NCBI RefSeq assembly: GCF_015500075.1 | Contig: NZ_CP045496.1 | Coordinates: 186,001-250,000, forward strand | Reading direction: 5' to 3' | Origin: Mesorhizobium sp. INR15 | Lineage (GTDB): Bacteria > Pseudomonadota > Alphaproteobacteria > Rhizobiales > Rhizobiaceae | Length of the DNA stretch: 64,000 nt | Shown here: positions 16,726-29,522 of the stretch, piece by piece | Layout of the letters: each line of letters starts with the position of its first letter | Position numbering within the stretch: the first letter of the stretch is position 1 | Notes under the pieces: model-generated | Database searches by the model: none | Told to the model about the DNA's origin: nothing | What the model saw: only the letters and a program-made list of their open reading frames with translations | Made by a program: the position numbers and the translations under genes

Positions 16726-17832
16726 TCAATTCGTGCCGGTGACGAAACTCGTCCACAGGCGGGTCACCATGCGCAGCGATTTCGCATCGCGCGGCTGGGC
16801 GGCGAACAGGTGCTTCAGGGTTTCTTTCGAGAAATAGATGTTCGGGTTGTCGCGCACGATTTCGTCGACCATCGGCGTCGCCGCCCCGATGGCGTTGGGG
16901 TAGAGCGTGGCGTTGGTGAACCGCGCGCTGGCCTGCGGTGACAGCAGGAAATTCATCAGCGCATGGGCGTTGTCGGGATGCGGCGCATCGACCGGGACGG
17001 TCATGACGTCGAAGAAAATCTCGGTGCCTTCCCTTGGTACAAAATAGCGCACTTCGACGCCGTTCTTGGCGTCCGCCGCCCTGGCATTGGCGCCGATCGC
17101 ATCACCGCTCCAGCCGAGCGCCAGGCAAAGGTCGCCTGCCGCCAGCTCGTTCATGATCGAGCCTGACTTGAAATGTCTGATGTACGGCTTGATGGCGGCA
17201 AGCAGCGCGCCGGCCTTGCGCAGCTCGGCCTCGTCAGTGGAGAACGGATCGAAGCCGAGATAATTCAGCGCCACCGACATGACGCCTTCCGGCGAATCGA
17301 CCATGGCGATGCCGCAATCCTGGAATTTCGCGGCGATTTCCGGCTTGAAGATCATGTCGAGACTGTCGACCGGCGCATCCTTCATGCGCTCGGTGATCTT
17401 GGCCGGATTGTACATGATGCCGGTGGTGCCATAGGCATAGGGAACCGCGTAGGCGGCGCCGGGATCCTGCCTCGCGAGGAAGGCCATGATGTCAGGGTTG
17501 AGGCCGCCGGCATTGGGAAGCTTGGTCTTGTCGAGCTTCTGGATGGCGCCGGCCTTGGCGTATTGCCCGACCAGCGAGGCGCCCGGCATGATGATGTCGT
17601 AGCCCGAGCCTCCGGTCAGTGCCTTGGTCGTCAGCATGTCGACGGAATCGAACGTGTCGTAGACGACCTTGATGCCGGTCTGCTTTTCGAACTCCGCGAT
17701 CGTGTCGGCCGGCACGTAATCGTACCAGAACAGAATGTTGACGGTCTTGTCCTCGGCGGCGGAAGCCGCGCTGCAAAGCGGGGACACAGCCAGGCAAAGC
17801 ATCGAAGCGGCAAGCAGGGCAAGACGGCGCAT
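16726..17832 (-). CDS. Polyamine-type ABC transporter substrate-binding protein
   Basis: The product is 368 residues from ATG 17832, which begins directly on a signal peptide (MRRLALLAASMLCLAVSPLC..., cleavage near ASAAED). The mature protein opens KTVNILFWYDYVPADTIAEFEKQTG, the PotD/PotF type II binding-protein start, and continues with AVPYAYGTTGIMYNP and DLCLALGWSGDAIGA. It would bind putrescine, spermidine or a related cation in the periplasm. No permease or ATPase gene follows; instead the agmatinase-like gene lies 31 nt downstream. It therefore borrows a membrane complex from elsewhere or acts as a sensor. Confidence 0.88.
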   Translation of the reverse strand: MRRLALLAASMLCLAVSPLCSAASAAEDKTVNILFWYDYVPADTIAEFEKQTGIKVVYDTFDSVDMLTTKALTGGSGYDIIMPGASLVGQYAKAGAIQKLDKTKLPNAGGLNPDIMAFLARQDPGAAYAVPYAYGTTGIMYNPAKITERMKDAPVDSLDMIFKPEIAAKFQDCGIAMVDSPEGVMSVALNYLGFDPFSTDEAELRKAGALLAAIKPYIRHFKSGSIMNELAAGDLCLALGWSGDAIGANARAADAKNGVEVRYFVPREGTEIFFDVMTVPVDAPHPDNAHALMNFLLSPQASARFTNATLYPNAIGAATPMVDEIVRDNPNIYFSKETLKHLFAAQPRDAKSLRMVTRLWTSFVTGTN

Positions 17833-17911
17833 GGGGCGGCTTTCCAGCAGAGGGCGATAACTGAAAACTGCCTGACACGGCATGAGCCGACAAACGGCAT
17901 TTTCACTCGAC

Positions 17912-17929
17912 TGAGTTGACAAAAACTCA
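17912..17929. promoter_or_regulatory. LysR-type operator candidate
   Basis: TGAGTT-GACAAA-AACTCA is a perfect 6-6-6 inverted repeat in the 118-bp region between the LysR gene (start 17951) and the divergent binding-protein gene (start 17832). It overlaps a TTGACA at 17916-17921. LysR-type regulators bind such dyads between themselves and a divergent target. Assignment to this regulator is inference. Confidence 0.5.
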
Positions 17930-17950
17930 CCTCATCCTTCTCATGGCGGC

Positions 17951-18859
17951 ATGCAGCTTCCTTCACTCAACGCGATCAGGGCTTTCGAGGCAGCGGCACG
18001 GCTGCGCAGCTTCAAGGAGGCGGCCGATGAGCTCAGCCTGACACCCTCGGCGGTCAGCCGGCACATCCGCACGCTGGAACAGGCGCTGGGCATCGAGCTG
18101 TTCGAGCGCGGCTTCCGGCAGGTCACCTTGACGCCCAAGGCGACGCATTATGCCCGCCGGCTTTCCTCGGCGTTCCGGGAGATCGAAAGTGCGACCGAGG
18201 AGACCGGGACGCACGCGAACAGCCGCCGGGCAAAGCGCGCTTCGCTGTCGATCAATGCCACCTTCATGAACCTGTGGCTCGCCGACCGCCTGCCGCGCTT
18301 TCGCGACCTGCATCCCGACTGCGAACTCGACGTGTCGATCCATGACGACGAGAGCCGGGGCGGCAATCCGAGCGCCGACCTGCGGGTGCTGTTCACGGTC
18401 GAGACCGGCGATGCCTCACTGGTGCCGATCGTCTCGCTGGTCATCTTTCCGGTCTGTTCGCCGGCCCTGCTCAAGGGCGCGAATGCACCAAGGCAACCCG
18501 CCGATCTCGTGAGATGCCGGCTGCTGCATGAGAACTCCACCGTGTGGTGGGAGGAATGGTTCGAGAAGGAAGGCTTGAACGGAGCCGACGCCAAACCCGG
18601 CCCGATCTTCCACGACCCGACGCTGGCCATCCGCGAAGCCGTCAATGGCGGCGGCGTGGCGCTGGCCGACAACATCATGGTCGAGGATCTTTTGGCCAGC
18701 GGCCAGCTGGTGGCGCCATTCGCGGTTCGGCACGCGATCCCGCAGAGCTATTATTTGCAGCAGAGGCCGGGCAACCGGAACGCCGCCAATATCAGGCTGT
18801 TTCGGGAATGGCTGCTTGCGGAGATTGGCAAGCACAGGCAGGTGATGGGGCTGGCGTGA
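17951..18859 (+). CDS. LysR-family transcriptional regulator (GcvA-like)
   Basis: The product has 302 residues. The N-terminal winged helix (residues 1-65) opens LPSLNAIRAFEAAARLRSFK and has ADELSLTPSAVSRHIRTLEQ as recognition region. The effector-binding domain (about 95-295) has the GcvA-type VFPVCSPALL-like and ENSTVWWEEWF segments. Divergent orientation to the polyamine-type binding protein/ureohydrolase pair suggests that it controls them and responds to a guanidino compound or polyamine. That target is inferred from position and from the operator-like dyad at 17912. Confidence 0.92.
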   Translation: MQLPSLNAIRAFEAAARLRSFKEAADELSLTPSAVSRHIRTLEQALGIELFERGFRQVTLTPKATHYARRLSSAFREIESATEETGTHANSRRAKRASLSINATFMNLWLADRLPRFRDLHPDCELDVSIHDDESRGGNPSADLRVLFTVETGDASLVPIVSLVIFPVCSPALLKGANAPRQPADLVRCRLLHENSTVWWEEWFEKEGLNGADAKPGPIFHDPTLAIREAVNGGGVALADNIMVEDLLASGQLVAPFAVRHAIPQSYYLQQRPGNRNAANIRLFREWLLAEIGKHRQVMGLA

Positions 18860-18883
18860 AGGCCGCGTGCGGTAGGCGGCCTT
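18859..18883. terminator. Hairpin after the LysR gene
   Basis: AAGGCCGC-N9-GCGGCCTT is a perfect 8-bp stem starting at the last base of the LysR stop codon. It is the first of two hairpins in the 93-bp space between convergent genes. Confidence 0.55.
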
Positions 18884-18910
18884 CGCTAAGGCTTCGGGCC
18901 TTGCCTCACT

Positions 18911-18936
18911 CGAAAAGCCAAATCAATGGCTTTTCG
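18911..18936. terminator. Bidirectional terminator between lysR-type gene and maeB
   Basis: CGAAAAGCCA-aatcaa-TGGCTTTTCG is a perfect 10-bp stem with a 6-nt loop. The T-tract lies inside the stem on both strands, which fits a terminator working in either direction for the convergent LysR and malic enzyme genes. Confidence 0.7.
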
Positions 18937-18952
18937 TCCCCTGCACCGTTCG

Positions 18953-21232
<2,280 letters not shown>

Positions 21233-21367
21233 GATGCTTTTGATTTCCTCACCGATGCAGCACCTCCTTGAAGCGGGTGCCTTGTCTGCTGCGAATTAAG
21301 ACTACGCGCCGCCGCGTGTAAACCACCGAGCGCCCGAGAAAGCCGGTTCGTGTGCCTGCCGCGTCGA

Positions 21368-22558
21368 TCAGTCCCGGCTAGGCGAAGCCAGCGCCTTGAT
21401 CTTGCGCGCATGGTCGCGCGCAGGGGCCCAGTTCATCAGCATCTTCGTTCCGGGGAATGGCCATTGCGACAACGGCGGCTGGGTGCCGCCCTTGCGCTTC
21501 AGCAGCGCCGACAGGAAGGCCATCAGTTCCAGCCGCTGTGGCAGCACTTTTTCCAGCGTGCGGCCGCGAATTTCCTCACGTGGAATGTTTTTGTCCCGCA
21601 ATGTCTCGACCGCGCGCCGGATGGCCGCCGGCTCCGGGTCGGCGATGATGCAATAGTCCGGATCGAAATAGACATCGCGGCCGCCGAGGCTTGGCGTGCT
21701 GACGATCGGCAGGCCCGCCATCAGATACTCCATCGAGGAATACATCGCGCCTTCCACCGCCGACAGGCAAAGCCCGACAGCGGCCTGGTTGTAGACATGG
21801 TTGACCTCTTGCGGCGACAGCCGGCCGGTCACGTCATCGACAACCGGGTTGGCGATGCGATGGCGGGGCGACTGCGCCTGCAGGCGCCGAACGAAAGCGC
21901 GCGCGCCGGCCGGCGGCAATTCGCCTATGGAATAGACGATGTGAACCAGGCTCTCTATGTCGAAGGCAAGGTGGTGCCGCTTGGTATCGGATATGCGGCC
22001 ATTGTAGACGGCGTCGAATTCGACGGGAACATCCGGAAGCGGCCTAAAAACATCCTCTGATATCATCAGGTTGTGGTTGGAAAAAATGGCGTTGCCGCCG
22101 ACTGCCTCGATCAGGCGGCGCTCTTCCTCGGTGTTGCACAGGAAGATGGCTTCGTGGCGAGGAAAATGCCTGGCATACCAAGCGAGATCACGGCCCATCT
22201 GGGCCACGACAGCCGGCCTCTCCATTGTCCAGCTCGGCATCAGCAGGAAAGTAACCTGTTGCGATGCCAGGCGCCGCCCGAGCGCGACGAATGGGTAAAG
22301 CGGGCGCGGACCGCCGACGGGCATGTAAAGAACCAGCGGATCGGAGCTGAATACATAGACGGAAACGTCAATGCCGCCGTCGAGATCCGACAGCGGCCCA
22401 TCGGTCGGAAGGATGAAAGGAAACCGTTTGCGCGCCGAAATCCTCAGCTTGTTCCTGTTTCGATCGATGCGGCGCGCGGCCTTGAGCAACAGTCGCTGCA
22501 ACGGCGAGCCGATCGGACCGACCAGCTCTTCGAACGATTCGTGCTTGTCCTTGTCCAT
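21368..22558 (-). CDS. Glycosyltransferase, GT-B (GT4-like) fold
   Basis: The product has 396 residues. The C-terminal half shows the donor-site pattern of retaining GT-B enzymes: VGLCLSAVEGAMYSSMEYLMAGLPIVSTPSLGG, with the first and second Glu spaced as in the EX7E motif. The N-terminal half has no signal peptide and is rich in basic residues (KAARRIDRNRNKLRISARKR), suggesting a cytosolic, membrane-associated enzyme. The sugar and acceptor are unknown and no polysaccharide cluster surrounds it. It is monocistronic, divergent from mutS. Confidence 0.8.
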   Translation of the reverse strand: MDKDKHESFEELVGPIGSPLQRLLLKAARRIDRNRNKLRISARKRFPFILPTDGPLSDLDGGIDVSVYVFSSDPLVLYMPVGGPRPLYPFVALGRRLASQQVTFLLMPSWTMERPAVVAQMGRDLAWYARHFPRHEAIFLCNTEEERRLIEAVGGNAIFSNHNLMISEDVFRPLPDVPVEFDAVYNGRISDTKRHHLAFDIESLVHIVYSIGELPPAGARAFVRRLQAQSPRHRIANPVVDDVTGRLSPQEVNHVYNQAAVGLCLSAVEGAMYSSMEYLMAGLPIVSTPSLGGRDVYFDPDYCIIADPEPAAIRRAVETLRDKNIPREEIRGRTLEKVLPQRLELMAFLSALLKRKGGTQPPLSQWPFPGTKMLMNWAPARDHARKIKALASPSRD

Positions 22559-22739
22559 GAACCGTCATCCCGCCGCTGACCCAGGACAATCATTATGCCG
22601 GGCACCAGATCGACGCAACATGGCCCTGGCGCTAGGCCTTGCGGCCAGGCATGTAAGAGGACGCACTATGCTGTGGTCTTCCCCTGTTTTCAGAGCCGCC
22701 GGCATTAAACCGCGCCGTCACATCTGCTAGCGTGACGGC

Positions 22740-25472
22740 ATGAACATGCATATTTCGAACGAGCCGGACGCCCCAGAGGCGATGACGCCGACGCAACCTG
22801 TGGCCAGCGCCGTCACGCCGATGATGGAACAGTTCATCGAGATCAAGGCGGCGAACCCGGATTCGCTGCTGTTCTACCGCATGGGCGATTTCTACGAGCT
22901 GTTCTTCGACGATGCCGAGAAGGCGAGCCGGGCGCTGGGCATCGTTTTGACCAAGCGCGGCAAGCACCAGGGCCACGATATTCCGATGTGCGGCGTGCCG
23001 GTGCATGCGGCGGACGACTATCTGCAGAAACTGATCGGCCAGGGGTTCCGCGTTGCCGTCTGCGAGCAGATCGAGGATCCGGCTGAAGCCAGGAAGCGCG
23101 GCTCGAAATCCGTTGTGCGCCGCGACGTGGTGCGGCTGGTGACGCCCGGCACCATCACCGAGGACAAATTGCTGGCGCCGTCGGAATCAAGCTTCCTGAT
23201 GGCGCTGGGACGGGTGAAGGGCGGCAGCAGCGATCATGCCTTCGCGCTGGCCTGGATCGACATTTCGACCGGCGCCTTCCGTGTCGCCGAAACGACCGCC
23301 GACCGCCTGCTGGCCGATGTCTTCCGCGTCGACCCGCGCGAGCTGATCGTCGCCGAGCCGGTGTTTTACGATCCCGAGCTGAAACCGGTGTTCGATGTTC
23401 TTGGCCGCGTCGCCAACCCGCAGCCACCGAGCCTGTTCGATTCGGCTTCCGCCGCCGGCCGCGTTGCCCGCTTCTTCGATGTGGCGACACCGGACAGTTT
23501 TGGGGCGTTTTCGCGCGCCGAATTGTCGGCGATCTCCGGCGCCATTGCCTATGTCGAGAAGACCCAGAAGGCCGAGCGTCCGCCGCTGTCTCGGCCTGAG
23601 CGCGAAGAAGCCGGTTCGACGCTGTTCATCGATCCGGCGACGCGCGGCAATCTGGAACTCTTGCGCACGCTGTCCGGCAGCCGCGAAGGCTCGCTGTTCA
23701 AGGCGATCGACCGCACGGTGACAGGCGGCGGCGCGCGGCTGCTCGCCGACCGGCTGATGGCGCCGCTGACCAATCCGGCGGCGATCATCGCCCGGCTGGA
23801 TTCGGTGTCTTTCTTCCGTTCCGAAACGCGGCTGTGCCAGGCGGTCCGGTCATGCCTGAAGAGCGTCGCCGATATGCCGCGCGCCCTGTCGCGCCTGGCG
23901 CTCAACCGAGGCGGCCCGCGCGACCTTGGCGCGCTGCGTGCCGGTTTCGAGGCAGCAGGCGCGATCGCCGAGATTTTCGCCGCGACCGCCCTGCCCGGCG
24001 AATTGACAGCGGCACTGGCCACCATCAAGGCGCTGCCCGAAGCCCTTGCGCGGCATTTGACGCAGGCGCTGGGCGACGAATTGCCCTTGCTCAAGCGTGA
24101 CGGTGGCTTCGTTCGTGGCGGCTACCACCCGGAGCTCGACGAGATGCGGGCGCTGCGCGACGAATCACGCAAGGTGATCGCCGGGCTGGAGCGCTCGCTG
24201 ATCGACGAGACCGGCATTCGCTCATTGAAAATCCGGCACAACAATGTGCTTGGCTACTACATCGAGGTGACCGCCAACCATCACGCGATCATGACCGGCA
24301 GCGATGGCGCCAAGGCACGCTTCATCCATCGCCAGACCATGGCCAACGCCATGCGCTTCACCACGACCGAACTCGCCGAACTCGAGACGAAGATCGCCAA
24401 TGCCGCCGACCGGGCGCTGAGCATAGAGCTCGCCGCCTTCGAGGCGCTGACGACGGAGGCCGTTGGCGAAGCTGAAAAGATCCGCGCCGGCGCCGATGCG
24501 CTCGCCGCAATCGACGTATCGGCGGCACTTGCCCTGCTGTCGGAAAGCGAAGCCTGGTGCCGGCCGGTGGTGGATTCCAGCCTGGCCTTCGAGATTTCCG
24601 GCGGCCGCCATCCGGTGGTCGAGCAGGCTTTGCGCCGCTCGGGTGAAGGACCATTCGTTGCCAATGACTGCGACCTGTCGCCGGAGAATGGCGCCAAGAA
24701 CGGCGCGATCTGGCTGCTGACCGGCCCCAACATGGGTGGTAAGTCGACGTTCCTGCGGCAGAACGCGCTGATCGCCATCCTTGCCCAGACCGGATCGTTC
24801 GTGCCGGCGGCATCCGCCCATATCGGCGTCGTCGACCGGCTGTTCTCGCGGGTCGGCGCTTCGGACGATCTGGCGCGCGGCCGCTCGACCTTCATGGTCG
24901 AGATGGTCGAAACGGCAGCGATCCTCAACCAGGCCGGCGAACGGGCGCTGGTGATCCTCGATGAGATCGGCCGCGGCACGGCGACGTTCGACGGCCTGTC
25001 GATCGCCTGGGCGGCGGTGGAATATCTGCACGAGAAGAACCGCTGCAGGGCGATCTTCGCCACCCATTTCCACGAGATGACCTCGCTGGCCGGCAAGCTG
25101 GCGCGGCTCTCCAACGTCACCATGCGGGTCAAGGAATGGGAAAACGACGTCGTCTTCCTGCACGAGGTCGGCAAGGGCGCGGCGGACCGCTCCTACGGTG
25201 TGCAGGTGGCGCGCCTGGCCGGCCTGCCGGAAGCCGTGGTCGACCGGGCCAAGGAAGTGCTGCACCAGTTGGAGGAGGGCGAAGTCTCGGGCAAGACCAA
25301 TCGCCTTGTCGACGACCTGCCGCTGTTTTCCGTGGCGGTGAAGCGCGAGGCGCCGAAGCCGGCGAAGAGCGATGCGCTGGGTGCCGCGCTCGGCGACATC
25401 AATCCCGATGAGATGACGCCAAGGGAGGCGCTGGAAGCGCTGTACCGGCTGAAGGGGCTGGCGGGCAAATAG
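22740..25472 (+). CDS. mutS: DNA mismatch repair protein MutS
   Basis: The product has 910 residues. The mismatch-contact motif is seen in LLFYRMGDFYELFFDDA (about 40-57; Phe-x-Glu), followed by the connector, lever and clamp domains. The ATPase has the Walker A TGPNMGGKSTFLRQ (about 661-674), GRSTFMVEM, the Walker B LVILDEIGRGT and FATHFHEM. It recognises mispairs and small loops and recruits MutL. The stop is immediately followed, with no spacer, by the stop of the convergent aldo/keto reductase gene. Confidence 0.98.
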   Translation: MNMHISNEPDAPEAMTPTQPVASAVTPMMEQFIEIKAANPDSLLFYRMGDFYELFFDDAEKASRALGIVLTKRGKHQGHDIPMCGVPVHAADDYLQKLIGQGFRVAVCEQIEDPAEARKRGSKSVVRRDVVRLVTPGTITEDKLLAPSESSFLMALGRVKGGSSDHAFALAWIDISTGAFRVAETTADRLLADVFRVDPRELIVAEPVFYDPELKPVFDVLGRVANPQPPSLFDSASAAGRVARFFDVATPDSFGAFSRAELSAISGAIAYVEKTQKAERPPLSRPEREEAGSTLFIDPATRGNLELLRTLSGSREGSLFKAIDRTVTGGGARLLADRLMAPLTNPAAIIARLDSVSFFRSETRLCQAVRSCLKSVADMPRALSRLALNRGGPRDLGALRAGFEAAGAIAEIFAATALPGELTAALATIKALPEALARHLTQALGDELPLLKRDGGFVRGGYHPELDEMRALRDESRKVIAGLERSLIDETGIRSLKIRHNNVLGYYIEVTANHHAIMTGSDGAKARFIHRQTMANAMRFTTTELAELETKIANAADRALSIELAAFEALTTEAVGEAEKIRAGADALAAIDVSAALALLSESEAWCRPVVDSSLAFEISGGRHPVVEQALRRSGEGPFVANDCDLSPENGAKNGAIWLLTGPNMGGKSTFLRQNALIAILAQTGSFVPAASAHIGVVDRLFSRVGASDDLARGRSTFMVEMVETAAILNQAGERALVILDEIGRGTATFDGLSIAWAAVEYLHEKNRCRAIFATHFHEMTSLAGKLARLSNVTMRVKEWENDVVFLHEVGKGAADRSYGVQVARLAGLPEAVVDRAKEVLHQLEEGEVSGKTNRLVDDLPLFSVAVKREAPKPAKSDALGAALGDINPDEMTPREALEALYRLKGLAGK

Positions 25473-26318
25473 TCAGATCATCTCCAGCCCGCGCTTGCGG
25501 GTCGGCGGCGGAAAAGCGCGGTCGAGATCGGCTATGTCCTCGCCGGTAAGTTTGATGTCGAGCGCTTCGAAATTTTGCCGGACATGTTCCTGCTTGCTTG
25601 CCTTGGGAATGGCAATGACGCCCTGCTGATGCATCACGAAGGCCAGCGCCACTTGCGCCGGCGTCACGGCGTGGCGGGCAGCGATGGCGTCAAGCTTGCC
25701 ATTGCGCGCCAGCACGCCTTGCTCGACCGGCGAATAGGCCATCGTTGGAATGCCGCGCTGGAGACTCCATGGCATGAGATCGAACTCGATGCCGCGCCGT
25801 GAAAGGTTGTAGAGAACCTGATTGGTCTGGACCTGGTTTCCATCGGGCAGCAGCGCCAGTTCCTGCATGTCGTCGGTGTCGAAATTGCTGACACCCCAAT
25901 GGCGGATCTTGCCCGCCTTGCGCAAGGCTTCAAGCGCCTCGACGGTTTCGGCCAACGGGACGCCGCCGCGCCAGTGCAGCAGATAGAGATCGAGGCGGTC
26001 GGTGCGCAGGCGCTTCAGGCTTTGTTCGCAGGCCTGCGGGACGCCGGTTCGCGAGGCGTTGGACGGCAGGACCTTGCTGACGAGAAAGACCTCGTCGCGC
26101 CGCCCGGCGATCGCCTCGGCCACAACGTCCTCGGCACCGCCGCTGGCATACATTTCGGCCGTATCGATAAGGGTGATGCCAAGGTCGAGCCCGAACTTCA
26201 GCGCCGCCACTTCCTCGGCATGGCGGCGCCTGTCCTCGCCCATCTTCCACGTGCCCTGGCCGAGCACCGGGATGGCCTCGCCCGAGGGCATTGTGGTGGT
26301 TCTCATGGCTGACGGCAT
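25473..26318 (-). CDS. Aldo/keto reductase
   Basis: This 281-residue NADPH-dependent (beta/alpha)8 oxidoreductase has the catalytic Asp and Tyr in LGITLIDTAEMYASGGAEDVV, the Lys in FLVSKVLPS and the His in DLYLLHWRGG, completing the tetrad. The coenzyme site is near the C-terminus (VIAIPKASKQEHVRQNFEAL). The sequence is YeaE-like, in the group that reduces methylglyoxal and other aldehydes in Escherichia coli. The physiological substrate here is unknown. It is convergent with mutS with zero spacing. Confidence 0.9.
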   Translation of the reverse strand: MPSAMRTTTMPSGEAIPVLGQGTWKMGEDRRRHAEEVAALKFGLDLGITLIDTAEMYASGGAEDVVAEAIAGRRDEVFLVSKVLPSNASRTGVPQACEQSLKRLRTDRLDLYLLHWRGGVPLAETVEALEALRKAGKIRHWGVSNFDTDDMQELALLPDGNQVQTNQVLYNLSRRGIEFDLMPWSLQRGIPTMAYSPVEQGVLARNGKLDAIAARHAVTPAQVALAFVMHQQGVIAIPKASKQEHVRQNFEALDIKLTGEDIADLDRAFPPPTRKRGLEMI

Positions 26319-26399
26319 TTTGAGGCTCCCGACGTCGTCGATCTGCGTCGCATCATAACCGCCGGGAGAACAAGGTGAAGTTGCTTTTCGCCGGCGCGG

Positions 26400-26792
26400 T
26401 CACTTCACCGGGTGAGCGGCAAGCCAATCCTGCATCTGCTTGATCTCGGCTTCCTGTGCGGCGATGACGCCCTCGGCCAATTTGCGGATTTCCGGGTCCT
26501 TGCCGTTGGCAAGCTCGACCTTGGCCATGTCGATCGCACCCTGATGATGCGGGATCATGCCACGGACGAAGTCGACATCGGCATCGCCGGTGTAATTGAA
26601 GCCCATCATGTCGGCATGCATCTTGTCCATCGCGGCTTTGTAGCCTTCGGTCGAGGGGCCCACCGCATCCATCGCCATGCCGGCCATGTCGTGTTTGGCC
26701 TCTTCGGCCTGCGCGGGAACGCTTTCAAGGAAGACGGCCAGCAGCATTCCGGCAGCCATCAGCAACAGCACGATCTTTTTAGCGAAGGTCAT
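26400..26792 (-). CDS. DUF305 periplasmic copper-binding-type protein
   Basis: The product has 130 residues. A signal peptide (MTFAKKIVLLLMAAGMLLA..., cleavage near AQA) precedes a His/Met-rich segment (KHDMAGMAMDAV) and the DUF305 core DFVRGMIPHHQGAIDMAKVEL, whose His and Met residues are likely metal ligands. DUF305 proteins such as cyanobacterial CopM bind copper in the periplasm. It lies 42 nt downstream of the Cu ATPase locus on the same strand, so it is probably part of one copper-responsive transcript starting at 29370-29400. Confidence 0.85.
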   Translation of the reverse strand: MTFAKKIVLLLMAAGMLLAVFLESVPAQAEEAKHDMAGMAMDAVGPSTEGYKAAMDKMHADMMGFNYTGDADVDFVRGMIPHHQGAIDMAKVELANGKDPEIRKLAEGVIAAQEAEIKQMQDWLAAHPVK

Positions 26793-26834
26793 TCATGGTC
26801 TCCAGTTCCAGGGTTTCGTATTTGGGGGCTGATC

Positions 26835-29338
<2,504 letters not shown>

Positions 29339-29369
29339 TCTGATAAGCCTCGGTTCTCTCTATTGGCCG

Positions 29370-29400
29370 GAGGTAGTGCTTCCAGTAACTGGAAGGTCAA
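29370..29400 (-). promoter_or_regulatory. MerR/CueR-type copper promoter
   Basis: On the minus strand: TTGACC (29400-29395), a 19-bp spacer, then TACCTC (29375-29370). The spacer holds the perfect dyad CTTCCAG-tta-CTGGAAG (29379-29395). An over-long 19-bp spacer with a CTTCC/GGAAG dyad is the hallmark of promoters activated by CueR/HmrR. It stands about 30 bp upstream of the ATPase start. The CueR-type gene at 38210 is the likely, not proven, activator. Confidence 0.82.
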
Positions 29401-29522
29401 GAGGCTAATTTCGTTTTTCTGTTCCAATCGGCCATCGCCGCGCGCGTGTCCGCCCGCCCCATACCCAGAGCCGTGAAAACGCGCTATAGACGCCGCCGAA
29501 AAGGCAAGGCCAACCGGTACCT

